A stretch of 64,000 nt of DNA from Halogranum rubrum (lineage in GTDB: Archaea > Halobacteriota > Halobacteria > Halobacteriales > Haloferacaceae): assembly GCF_900114455.1 (NCBI RefSeq), contig NZ_FOTC01000001.1, positions 707,058 through 771,057 on the forward strand, written 5' to 3'. This document shows positions 9,107 through 17,100 of this stretch, piece by piece. A program made the translations under genes and the position numbers. Numbering within the stretch: position 1 is the first letter of the stretch; each line of letters opens with the position of its first letter. The notes below the pieces were generated by a model that worked only from the letters and a program-made list of their open reading frames with translations, was not told the DNA's origin and did no database searches.

Positions 9107-9118
9107 ATAACAAATAGC
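9107..9118 (+). promoter_or_regulatory. Recurrent glycan-locus element, copy 4
   Basis: ATAACAAATAGC, 69 bases before the first minicistron ATG (9176) and 103 bases before the asparagine-synthase-like ATG (9210). Confidence 0.45.
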
Positions 9119-9165
9119 TCTGCAAGCGAAGGATACGATCAACCACACACTCGTGTCGTGAATCT

Positions 9166-9216
9166 CTATACCGCAATGACAGCTATACCACAATGACAGC
9201 TATACCGCAATGACAG
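9166..9216 (+). repeat. Three tandem 17-bp repeats spanning the start codon, with two 6-codon minicistrons
   Basis: Three exact 17-bp units (9166-9182, 9183-9199, 9200-9216; one G/A difference in the middle unit). Each contains CAATGACAG. The first two ATGs (9176, 9193) open minicistrons that read MTAIPQ and stop at a TGA overlapping the next ATG as ATGA. The third ATG (9210) is the start of the amidotransferase-like gene. The geometry would allow translation to be passed from one unit to the next. Confidence 0.85.
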
Positions 9217-10964
9217 GACTTATCGGCGGGACACTTCCCGAATCGACAGTTTCAGAACTTCTCGAACGAACACCATCACGGAGTGAGTCGAACACGCTCA
9301 CGTTCTCCCGTGGTGACATCGCCCTCGGCATCTCACACCTCGGGGAGAAAGACCCCGGTGGATGGCTGACGTGGGACGAAGACGGCCTGACGGGCGTCCT
9401 CTACGGCGCCGTCACGAACCTCGACGACCTCGAATTCGACGTCGGCGAACTGTTCGAACGGGTCTTCGAGAACCCCGTCGACATCCTCCCGAACGTCGAC
9501 GGCCCGTTCGTCCTCGCGTGCACCGACGGCGACCGAGTCGTCGTCGCCACCGACAAACTGGGGACGCGCTCGTGTTACTACTCGGTCGACGACGGTTTCG
9601 TCTTCGGCTCGAACCTCAACGAACTCGCCGACACCGTCGACGACCCCACGGTGAACGAACGGGCCATCGGCGACTTGGTGATGATCGGGCACGTCTGGGG
9701 CGATAAGACGCTCTTAGAAGAGGTCACGTACCTCGACTCCGGATCCGTCCTCGAATACGAGGGCGGTGACGTCGAGAAGACGCGCTACTGGAAGTTCAAC
9801 TTCGACACGCGGGCACGTTCGTCGTTCATGCCGAACCTCGTCGACGCCTACCGGACCTGCATCCGCGACTCGGCGGCGACGATGGACGGCTCCGTCGGTC
9901 TGTGGCTCTCCGGTGGACTCGACAGTCGGGCGATGGCGGGCGAACTGAGCCAACACACCGACCTCTTGACCTACACCTACGACGCCAACCCCGCCGGGGG
10001 CGGCAACATCGAACTGGCACAGGAAGTCGCGGCCTGTCTCGGCCTCGGAAACGAGGAGGTCGAACTCACGCCCGGTCCGTTCGTCGACAACTTCGCGGAC
10101 GCCGTGACGCTGACCGACGGGATGCTCGGCTGGAATACGTTCTTGAACCTCACCGCCACGTTCAACATCCCCGAACCGACCGACATCCTACTCGAAGCCT
10201 GCGGTCAGGGCGGGATGATGGGCGACGGTCTCAGCCGTGCCGCTATCGAACTGAGCGACTCCCCCGAAGACGCGCTCTACAACGCGAAACATCAGACCTC
10301 GAAGGACCTCGTGAACCGTATCCTCGCGGGCGACGTCGACCTCGACCAGACCTACCGCGAGGAGGTCGGAAAGAGCCAGCAGAACGGCTACGTCGAGACG
10401 GTGATGGACTGCTACTACCGCAACTACTTCCCACGCGGTGACTTCGCCAGCAACAAACTCGTCCGCAGTCGCGCGGGGACGCGTGTTCCGTTCGCCCACG
10501 GCGAGTTCCTCCGTGCGGTGACGAAGATGCCGCTCGACCAGCGCGTCGGCTGGGTTCCGGCGACGAGAGGGAAGATTCCGTTCGGCACCGCCGAGGCGAA
10601 ACTCGAACTCACGCGCCAACTCGGGTACGGACTGGAGAAGATTCCGTACGAGCGGACCAAAGTGGCTCCCGAACGACCGCTCTGGATGCACGCCGCCGGA
10701 TTCGTCGTCGGGACGTCGCTGCAGCGCGTCCGCGGGAAGACGGCCTACGGCGGCCGCCGGATGCAGAGTCTGTGGTCTATCAAGGACGAGGGGCTCAAGT
10801 CGAAACTGACCGACCTCATGGAGGGCGCTGCCGACCGAGAGTTCTTCGACAGCGACCAGATCACCCAGCTCTCCGAGGAACACTTCAGCGGCGACGTCGA
10901 CCACATCGGTGCCATCTCGGGTATCACGACGGTCGAACAGTGGCTCCAGTCGAACTACGACTGA
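9210..10964 (+). CDS. Asparagine-synthase-like amidotransferase/adenylating enzyme lacking the glutaminase Cys
   Basis: 584 residues with the two-domain layout of asparagine synthase B: an N-terminal class-II glutamine-amidotransferase-like domain (about 1-190) and a C-terminal ATP-pyrophosphatase domain with LSGGLDSR (Ser 234 to Ser 239). The mature N-terminus begins MTGLIGG where active AsnB has MCG, so the nucleophilic Cys is replaced by Thr and glutaminase activity should be absent. Similar enzymes in glycan loci are thought to amidate uronic acids or other carboxylates, possibly using free ammonia. That would fit with the uronic-acid genes nearby, but it is inference. The start is set by the third of three tandem repeats upstream. 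Confidence 0.85.
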   Translation: MTGLIGGTLPESTVSELLERTPSRSESNTLTFSRGDIALGISHLGEKDPGGWLTWDEDGLTGVLYGAVTNLDDLEFDVGELFERVFENPVDILPNVDGPFVLACTDGDRVVVATDKLGTRSCYYSVDDGFVFGSNLNELADTVDDPTVNERAIGDLVMIGHVWGDKTLLEEVTYLDSGSVLEYEGGDVEKTRYWKFNFDTRARSSFMPNLVDAYRTCIRDSAATMDGSVGLWLSGGLDSRAMAGELSQHTDLLTYTYDANPAGGGNIELAQEVAACLGLGNEEVELTPGPFVDNFADAVTLTDGMLGWNTFLNLTATFNIPEPTDILLEACGQGGMMGDGLSRAAIELSDSPEDALYNAKHQTSKDLVNRILAGDVDLDQTYREEVGKSQQNGYVETVMDCYYRNYFPRGDFASNKLVRSRAGTRVPFAHGEFLRAVTKMPLDQRVGWVPATRGKIPFGTAEAKLELTRQLGYGLEKIPYERTKVAPERPLWMHAAGFVVGTSLQRVRGKTAYGGRRMQSLWSIKDEGLKSKLTDLMEGAADREFFDSDQITQLSEEHFSGDVDHIGAISGITTVEQWLQSNYD

Positions 10965-11413
10965 CCACTCGACGCTGCGTCGGCATCGGTGAACTGCGGT
11001 CACGACTCTTTCTCTCTCGACTGCTGTTTCTACGCGTCTCTGGACGAGAGTAGCGACACCGTAGACGAATCACCGTCGACCACGAGACGGTCCCGTACTC
11101 GACGAGTCGCACGGTGTGAGAACACACGGACGTCACCACCCCGGTCGACCCACAGCCACGTTCTACGGCGGTGCGTCGACTCGACGTCGACAGGAGAGAC
11201 ACAGACGCCTTGGAGGTCTATCGTCCCGTCGAGCAGCGCGAGCAGCTCCCTCCGAGCACGTCGCGAACGCTCGCCGAGGTGGTGACGACGAGGCTCAACC
11301 GAGGAACTACGGACTGTTTCACGCCACATCGTGACATACAAGAAACACGTAATGACTGGTTAGCAACCGAAAGAAGCCGAAAAAGTCGAGAGGAGACGAC
11401 CGACGACAGTCCG
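10965..11413. other. Intergenic stretch between convergent genes, with one doubtful small ORF
   Basis: About 450 bases between the amidotransferase-like gene (+) and the GT2 gene (-). The only candidate is the minus-strand frame described in the next entry; no repeat or RNA gene is visible. Confidence 0.4.
11030..11329 (-). CDS. Possible small hypothetical protein
   Basis: 99 residues from ATG 11329 (a TTG at 11341 is the alternative). The sequence is Arg-rich but the middle reads like a folded protein (GTIDLQGVCVSPVDVE, RTWLWVDRGGDVRVFSH). Third-position GC is only moderately high, lower than neighbouring genes. No family recognised; it may be a chance frame. Confidence 0.3.
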   Translation of the reverse strand: MWRETVRSSSVEPRRHHLGERSRRARRELLALLDGTIDLQGVCVSPVDVESTHRRRTWLWVDRGGDVRVFSHRATRRVRDRLVVDGDSSTVSLLSSRDA

Positions 11414-12382
11414 CTACACGGACAGCGACGGTGTTCGCCCCGAGAGCCACTGCTTGATGCGTCGAGCAGGCGGGTAGCTGATGGGACCGGTCACCGCGAG
11501 CGCCAGATAGCCGTAGGTCGAGCGTCGCTTCGGGTCGTAGCGGACGGCCCGGAGGAGGTGGACGACGGCATCACGGTAGTAGCCGTTTCTGAGCGCCGAG
11601 AAGCCGAGCGTGGTGTTCAGGTGGCCGATGAACTGCTGGTAGCACTCGGGACCGTAGGACGCCGCCAGCGTCGAGTGTTTCTCGACGAGGAGTTCGTAGG
11701 AGACGTCGCGCTTCTTCTCGAAGTCGTCGGTGATCTGGCCGTGGCCGGTTATCCGCCGAACGACGAGCGGTTCGGAGACCGAGGCGTACTTGCAGTGTTG
11801 TGAGAGACGGATATGCCACTCTTTGTCCTGCCAACTCGGGAAGCGCTCGTCGGGGTAGCCGGCGGCGTCGATGACCGAGCGTCGAACCGCGAACCGCGAG
11901 AAGGTGGCTGCCTGCAGTTCGCCGCGGAGGATTCGCTCCGTGATGTTGCCGACGTAGTCCGGAATCATCTCACCGATTTGCTCGCCCGCTCCGTCGACGA
12001 TACGGACACCGACGGCGACGGCACCGACGTCGGGACCGCCCGAGTCGAACGCGTCGACGAGTCGTTCGACGAGCGTCGACTCCCAGTAGTCGTCGTCGTC
12101 GAGGAAGGCGACGATGTCGCTCTCGGTCGCTTCGATACCTGTTCGTCTCGCAGCGTTCGCACCTTTGTTCTCCGCGTGTCGGATGCACTGCCAGTCGAGT
12201 GTGCCGAGATCGACGTCTGCGAGGACCGGTTCGACCGGTTCGGGTGAGTGGTCGTCAACGACGACGAGTTGGACGTTCGAGTAGGTCTGTTCGGCGACGC
12301 TCTCGACGGCGTCTGGGAGGAATTCGGGTCGTCCGTACGTCGGGATGACGACGCTGACGAGCGGAGCGTTCTGACGTTCCAT
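11414..12382 (-). CDS. Glycosyltransferase family 2
   Basis: 322 residues. Residues 1-220 are a GT-A fold: VSVVIPTYGRPEFLPDAVES at the nucleotide-binding end, QLVVVDDHS, then the metal-binding DxD-type patch VAFLDDDDYW, and FPSWQDKEWHIRLSQ as the acceptor-side ED-like motif. There are no transmembrane helices, so it is a cytoplasmic or membrane-peripheral enzyme adding one sugar to the lipid-linked glycan. Donor and acceptor cannot be told from sequence. It is transcribed divergently from the DUF1616 gene, and the intergenic region carries paired copies of the recurrent element. Confidence 0.9.
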   Translation of the reverse strand: MERQNAPLVSVVIPTYGRPEFLPDAVESVAEQTYSNVQLVVVDDHSPEPVEPVLADVDLGTLDWQCIRHAENKGANAARRTGIEATESDIVAFLDDDDYWESTLVERLVDAFDSGGPDVGAVAVGVRIVDGAGEQIGEMIPDYVGNITERILRGELQAATFSRFAVRRSVIDAAGYPDERFPSWQDKEWHIRLSQHCKYASVSEPLVVRRITGHGQITDDFEKKRDVSYELLVEKHSTLAASYGPECYQQFIGHLNTTLGFSALRNGYYRDAVVHLLRAVRYDPKRRSTYGYLALAVTGPISYPPARRIKQWLSGRTPSLSV

Positions 12383-12405
12383 TAGTAGGCTAGATACGTA
12401 TAGAG

Positions 12406-12417
12406 GGGCTTTGTTAT
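12406..12417 (-). promoter_or_regulatory. Recurrent glycan-locus element, copy 5
   Basis: Minus strand ATAACAAAGCCC, 24-35 bases upstream of the GT2 start at 12382. Confidence 0.5.
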
Positions 12418-12547
12418 GCAGAACGTTCCACCTGCGACGAACTGCGCTCTTCGCTCGTATACACGCCGAACACAGTATTTACCCACTGAATCGAGCAACT
12501 CGTCCCGACGCGCGTGGTAAGCACTCGTGTCCACCGTTACCGGAGCT

Positions 12548-12559
12548 ATAACAAAGCGG
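12548..12559 (+). promoter_or_regulatory. Recurrent glycan-locus element, copy 6
   Basis: ATAACAAAGCGG, about 90 bases before the GTG at 12647. Divergent partner of the copy at 12406. Confidence 0.5.
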
Positions 12560-12646
12560 ATTCCGCCCCGACTGTGTTCCAAGTGATATCTACTAGTCCC
12601 CCCGGCACCTGCCGCCGGTTCACAGTGTCCACCAGGAGGGTCGACG

Positions 12647-13657
12647 GTGCGTAACCGTGCTCTCGCCGCCGACGTCGTCCTGACGTTGGTCGCTATCGCC
12701 GTCCCCACCGCAGCCGTCGCCAGCGGTATCGTGGGACCGATTCGTGCCGTCCTCGGAGGGTTCCTCCTCCTCTTCTTGCCGGGATACGCGCTGACGACGC
12801 TCGTCTTCCCCGCAACGGAGACTGTATCGGCCGAAGAAGCCTCGCAATCGCCGATGGCCGGTACCGACGGCCCACGACGAGCGAGTCTCCCGCTTCTCGA
12901 ACGCCTCGCGCTCGGCTTCGGGCTGAGTATCGCGCTAGTGCCAGTGTTCGCGTGGGGGCTCAGCAGCGTGAACGCCGACATCGCCTTCGAGACGACGTCT
13001 ATCCTCGGTGTGTCGGCCGCGACGGCCGTCATCGGGACGCTCTCTGGCGCGGTCCGCCGGTTCCGAGTGCCGTCCGAGAGCCGATACGTCATCCCGTTCG
13101 GTGGCCTCCGCTCACTTCGCTCGATGTGGGCGACTTCGAACGTCGACCGAGCGCTGAACGTCGCGCTGACCCTCTCTATCGTCGTCGCCGCAGTCGTCGT
13201 GACTGCCGGTATCGTCGTACCGAACGAGGGCGAGTCGTTCACGCAGGTAGCGATTCTCACCGAAAGCGACGACGGTGACCTCGTCGCCGGCAACTACCCG
13301 GAGCGAATCGCTCCCGGCGGGTCGGCGGAGATGGTCCTCCAAGTCGAGAACTACGAACAGCAGGCCACGACGTACACCGTCGTCGTCCAACTCCAACGCG
13401 TGGACGACGACGGCCGTGTCGTAGAGCAGGCAGAACTCAACCAGTTCTCACAGACACTCGCCGACCGCCAGACGTGGCAGGCGACGCACGTCGTCCAACC
13501 GACGTTCGAAGGGAAGAACCTCCGAATCGCGTACCTCGTCTACAAGGGCGATGCCCCTGCACAGGCCAGTCTCGACTCGGCGTACCGGTCGGTGACACTG
13601 TGGACCGACGTGACCCCGACGCCGGTTGAGGAGACCGAGGAGACGAACGATGAGTGA
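12647..13657 (+). CDS. DUF1616-type membrane protein
   Basis: 336 residues, starting GTG. Four hydrophobic segments lie in the first 200 residues (about 8-30, 33-52, 88-108, 118-137), with another near 165-190. A large C-terminal extracytoplasmic domain begins with VPNEGESFTQVAILTESDDGDLVAGNYP and contains GGSAEMVLQVENYEQQATTYTVVVQLQ. This architecture is typical of the DUF1616 family, which recurs in haloarchaeal glycosylation and surface-polymer loci; its biochemical role is not established. It overlaps the next gene by 8 bases, so the two are probably translationally coupled. Confidence 0.8.
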   Translation: MRNRALAADVVLTLVAIAVPTAAVASGIVGPIRAVLGGFLLLFLPGYALTTLVFPATETVSAEEASQSPMAGTDGPRRASLPLLERLALGFGLSIALVPVFAWGLSSVNADIAFETTSILGVSAATAVIGTLSGAVRRFRVPSESRYVIPFGGLRSLRSMWATSNVDRALNVALTLSIVVAAVVVTAGIVVPNEGESFTQVAILTESDDGDLVAGNYPERIAPGGSAEMVLQVENYEQQATTYTVVVQLQRVDDDGRVVEQAELNQFSQTLADRQTWQATHVVQPTFEGKNLRIAYLVYKGDAPAQASLDSAYRSVTLWTDVTPTPVEETEETNDE

Positions 13658-14813
13658 GACGACAGAAATGACCGAGATAACGGAGATGACCGACATGAGT
13701 GAGATACCAGAGACGACGGACATGGAGCACCGACCCCGCCTGACTGCCGAGGAAGTAGCGCGGATGACCGACGTGTGGGTCGACCTCGCGAGTCCGTGTC
13801 ATCCGTTCTTTTTCAAGTCCCTCACGGACTCGTTGACGAACGTGCGGACGATGGTCACGGTTCGTGAGAAGACCGAGACGGTGCCGCTCGCTCGCGACGT
13901 CGGATTCGACTTCCGAACAATCGGGAAGGACTACGAGCACAAGACGCTCCGGAAGTTCGGCATCCCGCTTCGGACTGCCCAACTCGCACTGCAGATGCCG
14001 AAAGCGGACGTCGCGCTGTCCTCGCGGAACGCGATGTGTGTCCTCGCAGCGAAAGCGCGAGGTGTCCCCTCGATTCACTACACGGACAACGACATCTGTG
14101 CGTACGTCGACGGACTGCGATCCGAAGAACTGTACCACCGTCTCGAAGCGCAGGCGACCCACAACATCGTTCCGGAGGCGTTCCGCACGGAGGTGCTCAC
14201 CGACCGCGGTGCAGACCCCGACTCCGTCCACACCTACGACGGCTACAAAGAGGACGTGTACGTCGCTACCTTCGAGGCAGACCCGACGTTCCCCGACCGT
14301 CTTCCGTTCGACGGCGAGGAGTTCATCGTCGTCCGCCCCGAAGCGCTGTCTGCGACGTACGTCGACGCCGAGGCGAGTATCGTCCCCGAGATTCTGGCCG
14401 ACGCGACGGACCGCGGTATCAACGTCGTCTACCTTCCCCGGGACAGCGGCGACCACGCGTTCGCCGACGGTATCGACGAGTCGCGTCTCTACGTTCCCGA
14501 CGAGGCGCTCTCCGGTCTCGAACTGGCGTGGCACGCACGCTGTATCCTCACGGGGTCGGGGACGATGGCACGCGAAGCGGCACGGATGCAGACGCCTGCA
14601 GTGTCGTTCTTCCCGAGTACGCGAATCTCCGTCGACCAAGCACTCATCGACGAGGGCGAGATTTACCACTCGCGTGACCCCGAGGCAATCGTCGACTACG
14701 TCGACTCGCTGACTGCGAGCGACGCTCGGTCGGACCTCACGACGGCGAAGCGGGTCCACCGTGAAGTCGCCGAACTCACGGCGGACCTCATCAACGAGGA
14801 AGTGAGCGACTGA
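13650..14813 (+). CDS. DUF354-family glycan-biosynthesis protein (GT-B-like)
   Basis: 387 residues. After a repetitive N-terminus (ETTEMTEITEMTDMSEI) the body reads VWVDLASPCHPFFFKSLTDS, then VALSSRNAMCVLAAKARGVP and RCILTGSGTMAREAARMQTP. These are features of DUF354 proteins, related in fold to UDP-GlcNAc 2-epimerases and GT-B enzymes. The family is common in archaeal polysaccharide loci without an assigned reaction. The ATG at 13650 lies within the end of the upstream gene (8-base overlap). A later start at the Met before EHRPRLTAEE (13722) would remove the repetitive segment and cannot be excluded. Confidence 0.75.
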   Translation: MSETTEMTEITEMTDMSEIPETTDMEHRPRLTAEEVARMTDVWVDLASPCHPFFFKSLTDSLTNVRTMVTVREKTETVPLARDVGFDFRTIGKDYEHKTLRKFGIPLRTAQLALQMPKADVALSSRNAMCVLAAKARGVPSIHYTDNDICAYVDGLRSEELYHRLEAQATHNIVPEAFRTEVLTDRGADPDSVHTYDGYKEDVYVATFEADPTFPDRLPFDGEEFIVVRPEALSATYVDAEASIVPEILADATDRGINVVYLPRDSGDHAFADGIDESRLYVPDEALSGLELAWHARCILTGSGTMAREAARMQTPAVSFFPSTRISVDQALIDEGEIYHSRDPEAIVDYVDSLTASDARSDLTTAKRVHREVAELTADLINEEVSD

Positions 14814-14961
14814 GATGAGTACCGTCACTTCCTCGACCACCACGCGATCGAATCCCGCTCGACTCGGGGAGACGCGTGCAGCGCGTCTAGAGCGTCCAGA
14901 ACGCTCGGGTACGCTGTCCCGACAGAACGGTAATGTGTACGGACAGTTCGTTACATCGCGT

Positions 14962-14973
14962 ATAACGATAGTC
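14962..14973 (+). promoter_or_regulatory. Recurrent glycan-locus element, copy 7
   Basis: ATAACGATAGTC, about 110 bases upstream of ATG 15082. The first eleven bases match the copy at 18318, and all twelve match the copy at 3236. Confidence 0.5.
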
Positions 14974-15081
14974 TCTATCTTCGTACACTCTCGTGTGAAA
15001 TACGTTCGAAACGAGAGCTGTCGCCGCGTGGCTAACACCACTCGGTGGAGTACACGGCCGGTCCACGGAGGGTGAGCATCG

Positions 15082-16992
15082 ATGGCTACGACTACAAAGA
15101 CGCGCACACTCACGCACACGAACAAGGAGACGAACACGACGAGCAGTCGCGCCGTTCGACTCGGACTGACCGCCGGCTATCTCTCGCTCGCCGTAGGCGT
15201 CCTCGCTGCACGGGCCGTCCCCGCGACGAGTTACGAGCCGTCGCCGTACACGGCGACGCCGATTCTGTTCTGGGTCGGTCTCGTCGTCGCGGTGACGCTC
15301 GGCCTCGCCAGCAGCGCAGTCGGGAGTCGACTCGGGCGGTACGGCGGACTCGGTCTCGCCGGACTCGCGACAGTCGCGTTCCTCGCGTTACCGTTCATCC
15401 GTAGTTACTACTTCTACGGCTCCGGCGACGCACTGACACATCTCGGGTGGGCGCAGGGGATGCTCGAACCCGGCTTCGGGTTCTTCGACCTCATCTACCC
15501 GGGAGGGCACTCGCTGAGCCTCTATCTCTCGCAGATGATGGGCGTGCCCGTCCGCCACGGACTGATGTACGCGATGCTCGCGGTTTCCGTCGTGACGTTG
15601 CTGTTCGTCCCGCTGTCGGTGTGGGTCGTCCTCCGCGACAAGCGAGTGTTGGCGTTCGCCGCCGTCACGGCGATGCTGATGCTCCCGATGAACAACATCA
15701 GCACGCACCCCGGTTTCCACACCTACACGCTCGGCACGCTGTACTTCCCGCTCGTGCTCTACATGACGTTCAAGCACATCACTCGCGGGGCCGACGACGA
15801 GACGCTCCCGTCGTGGCTCTCGGCGGTGAGTCTCCTCTCGCCGATTCCGCTCGCCGCGATGGTGTTCTACCACCCACAGGTGGCTATCGACGTCGTCATC
15901 CTCCTCGCGACGGTGCTCACCGTCGGCTACATCTACCGCCGCCGCGCGAGCGGTGACCTCGACAGCGCACAGTTCAGACACCGGTTGCTCGTCGGACAGG
16001 TCGTCGTCATCACGGCTATCTTCGTCTACTGGACGCTGCGGTACGAGAAGACCTACTCGTTCGCAGAGAACACGACGAACTCACTGCTCTCGTTCCTCGA
16101 GACGGGAGAGGGCGTCGGCAGCATCACACAGGACAGAGCGAATTCGGGCCAGCAGCTCGGAGAGAACGTTCTCTTGGAGCTGTTCCTCAAACTGTTCCTC
16201 GTCAAGGTGGCGTACATCGGTGTCGCCACCGCGCTCGTCGCGGCGAAGCTGTTCGGTCGCGTGAACAACAAAAGCGAGAGCGACAGTGGGATGGTCATCA
16301 CCTACCTCGGGTTCTCGGGACTCACTCTCGGCCCGTTCTTCGCCGTGCAGTACCTCGGCAACGTGTCGAGCTACTTCTTCCGGCATCTCGGGTTCGCGAT
16401 GGTCCTCGTCGGCGTCCTCGCTGCCGTCGGGTTGTTCTACTTCGCGAGGCACGTCTCGCCACACGTCGGCCAACGGGGTCGAGCGCTGTTCACCGTCTTC
16501 GGTGTACTCGTCCTCTGTCTGTCGCTCGTAGCGTACTATCCCTCGCCGTACGTCTACCTCCCGTCGTCGCACACGCCGGAGACACAGTTCGTCGGCTACC
16601 AGACGACGTTCGACACGCTTCCCGAGGAGACACCGCTGGCGAAGGTCCGTATCGGCCCCAGTCGGTTCTCCGACGCACTGGGTGCAGAGGTTCCGGGCAG
16701 ACTGCTGTGGGGGGTGCCCGGGCCACAAATGGATAGCCTCGGGAACATCACCGAGTTCCGTGAGAACAATGGAACCGATGTTCCCGCCTACTACCTCGTC
16801 GTCTCCGAACGCGACCGAGGACGTGAGGTCGACGGCTTCCACGGAATTCGCTACCAGAACGACGACTTCGAACGCGTCCAGACCGCAACCGACTCACGCA
16901 TCTCGCGGGTCCAGACGAACGGGGACTACGAGGTGTACTACATCGACCAACGCGGTCTGCCGCTCGAAGCGACACCCGACGTTACCGGCTAA
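15082..16992 (+). CDS. Multispan membrane protein, GT-C-like or polymerase-like
   Basis: 636 residues with roughly twelve hydrophobic helices between about residues 25 and 500. An extracytoplasmic C-terminal domain (about 500-636) follows, starting PSPYVYLPSSHTPETQFVGY. The loop after the third helix contains YFYGSGDALTHLGWAQGMLE, an acidic loop in the place where GT-C glycosyltransferases and some oligosaccharide polymerases have their active site. I infer an integral-membrane glycosyltransferase or Wzy-type polymerase; neither is proved. The 5' region (14814-15081) contains a short frame from ATG 14815 that I do not call. Confidence 0.7.
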   Translation: MATTTKTRTLTHTNKETNTTSSRAVRLGLTAGYLSLAVGVLAARAVPATSYEPSPYTATPILFWVGLVVAVTLGLASSAVGSRLGRYGGLGLAGLATVAFLALPFIRSYYFYGSGDALTHLGWAQGMLEPGFGFFDLIYPGGHSLSLYLSQMMGVPVRHGLMYAMLAVSVVTLLFVPLSVWVVLRDKRVLAFAAVTAMLMLPMNNISTHPGFHTYTLGTLYFPLVLYMTFKHITRGADDETLPSWLSAVSLLSPIPLAAMVFYHPQVAIDVVILLATVLTVGYIYRRRASGDLDSAQFRHRLLVGQVVVITAIFVYWTLRYEKTYSFAENTTNSLLSFLETGEGVGSITQDRANSGQQLGENVLLELFLKLFLVKVAYIGVATALVAAKLFGRVNNKSESDSGMVITYLGFSGLTLGPFFAVQYLGNVSSYFFRHLGFAMVLVGVLAAVGLFYFARHVSPHVGQRGRALFTVFGVLVLCLSLVAYYPSPYVYLPSSHTPETQFVGYQTTFDTLPEETPLAKVRIGPSRFSDALGAEVPGRLLWGVPGPQMDSLGNITEFRENNGTDVPAYYLVVSERDRGREVDGFHGIRYQNDDFERVQTATDSRISRVQTNGDYEVYYIDQRGLPLEATPDVTG

Positions 16993-17065
16993 ATAACTCG
17001 TTACTTCCCTTCTGTGGCCGTCTGTCGGCCCGCTAATTTCGGCACTTCGACCCCGTAGTCTCTGC

Positions 17066-17077
17066 ATTACTAACCCC
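17066..17077 (+). promoter_or_regulatory. Recurrent glycan-locus element, divergent copy 8
   Basis: ATTACTAACCCC, 24-35 bases before ATG 17101. It is a weaker match to the consensus but at the same spacing as the better copies on the minus strand. Confidence 0.3.
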
Positions 17078-17100
17078 ATCACAGTCCCAGTGGAGTGTAT

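Noticed and set aside
14815-15075. 86-residue plus-strand frame starting at the DUF354 stop
   Set aside because: Ser/Thr/Arg-rich, no conserved look, and contains the recurrent promoter element; kept as untranslated leader region.
13437-15137. 566-residue minus-strand frame opposite DUF1616/DUF354
   Set aside because: Arg/Val-rich shadow of real genes, caused by the strong GC-ending codon bias of the other strand.
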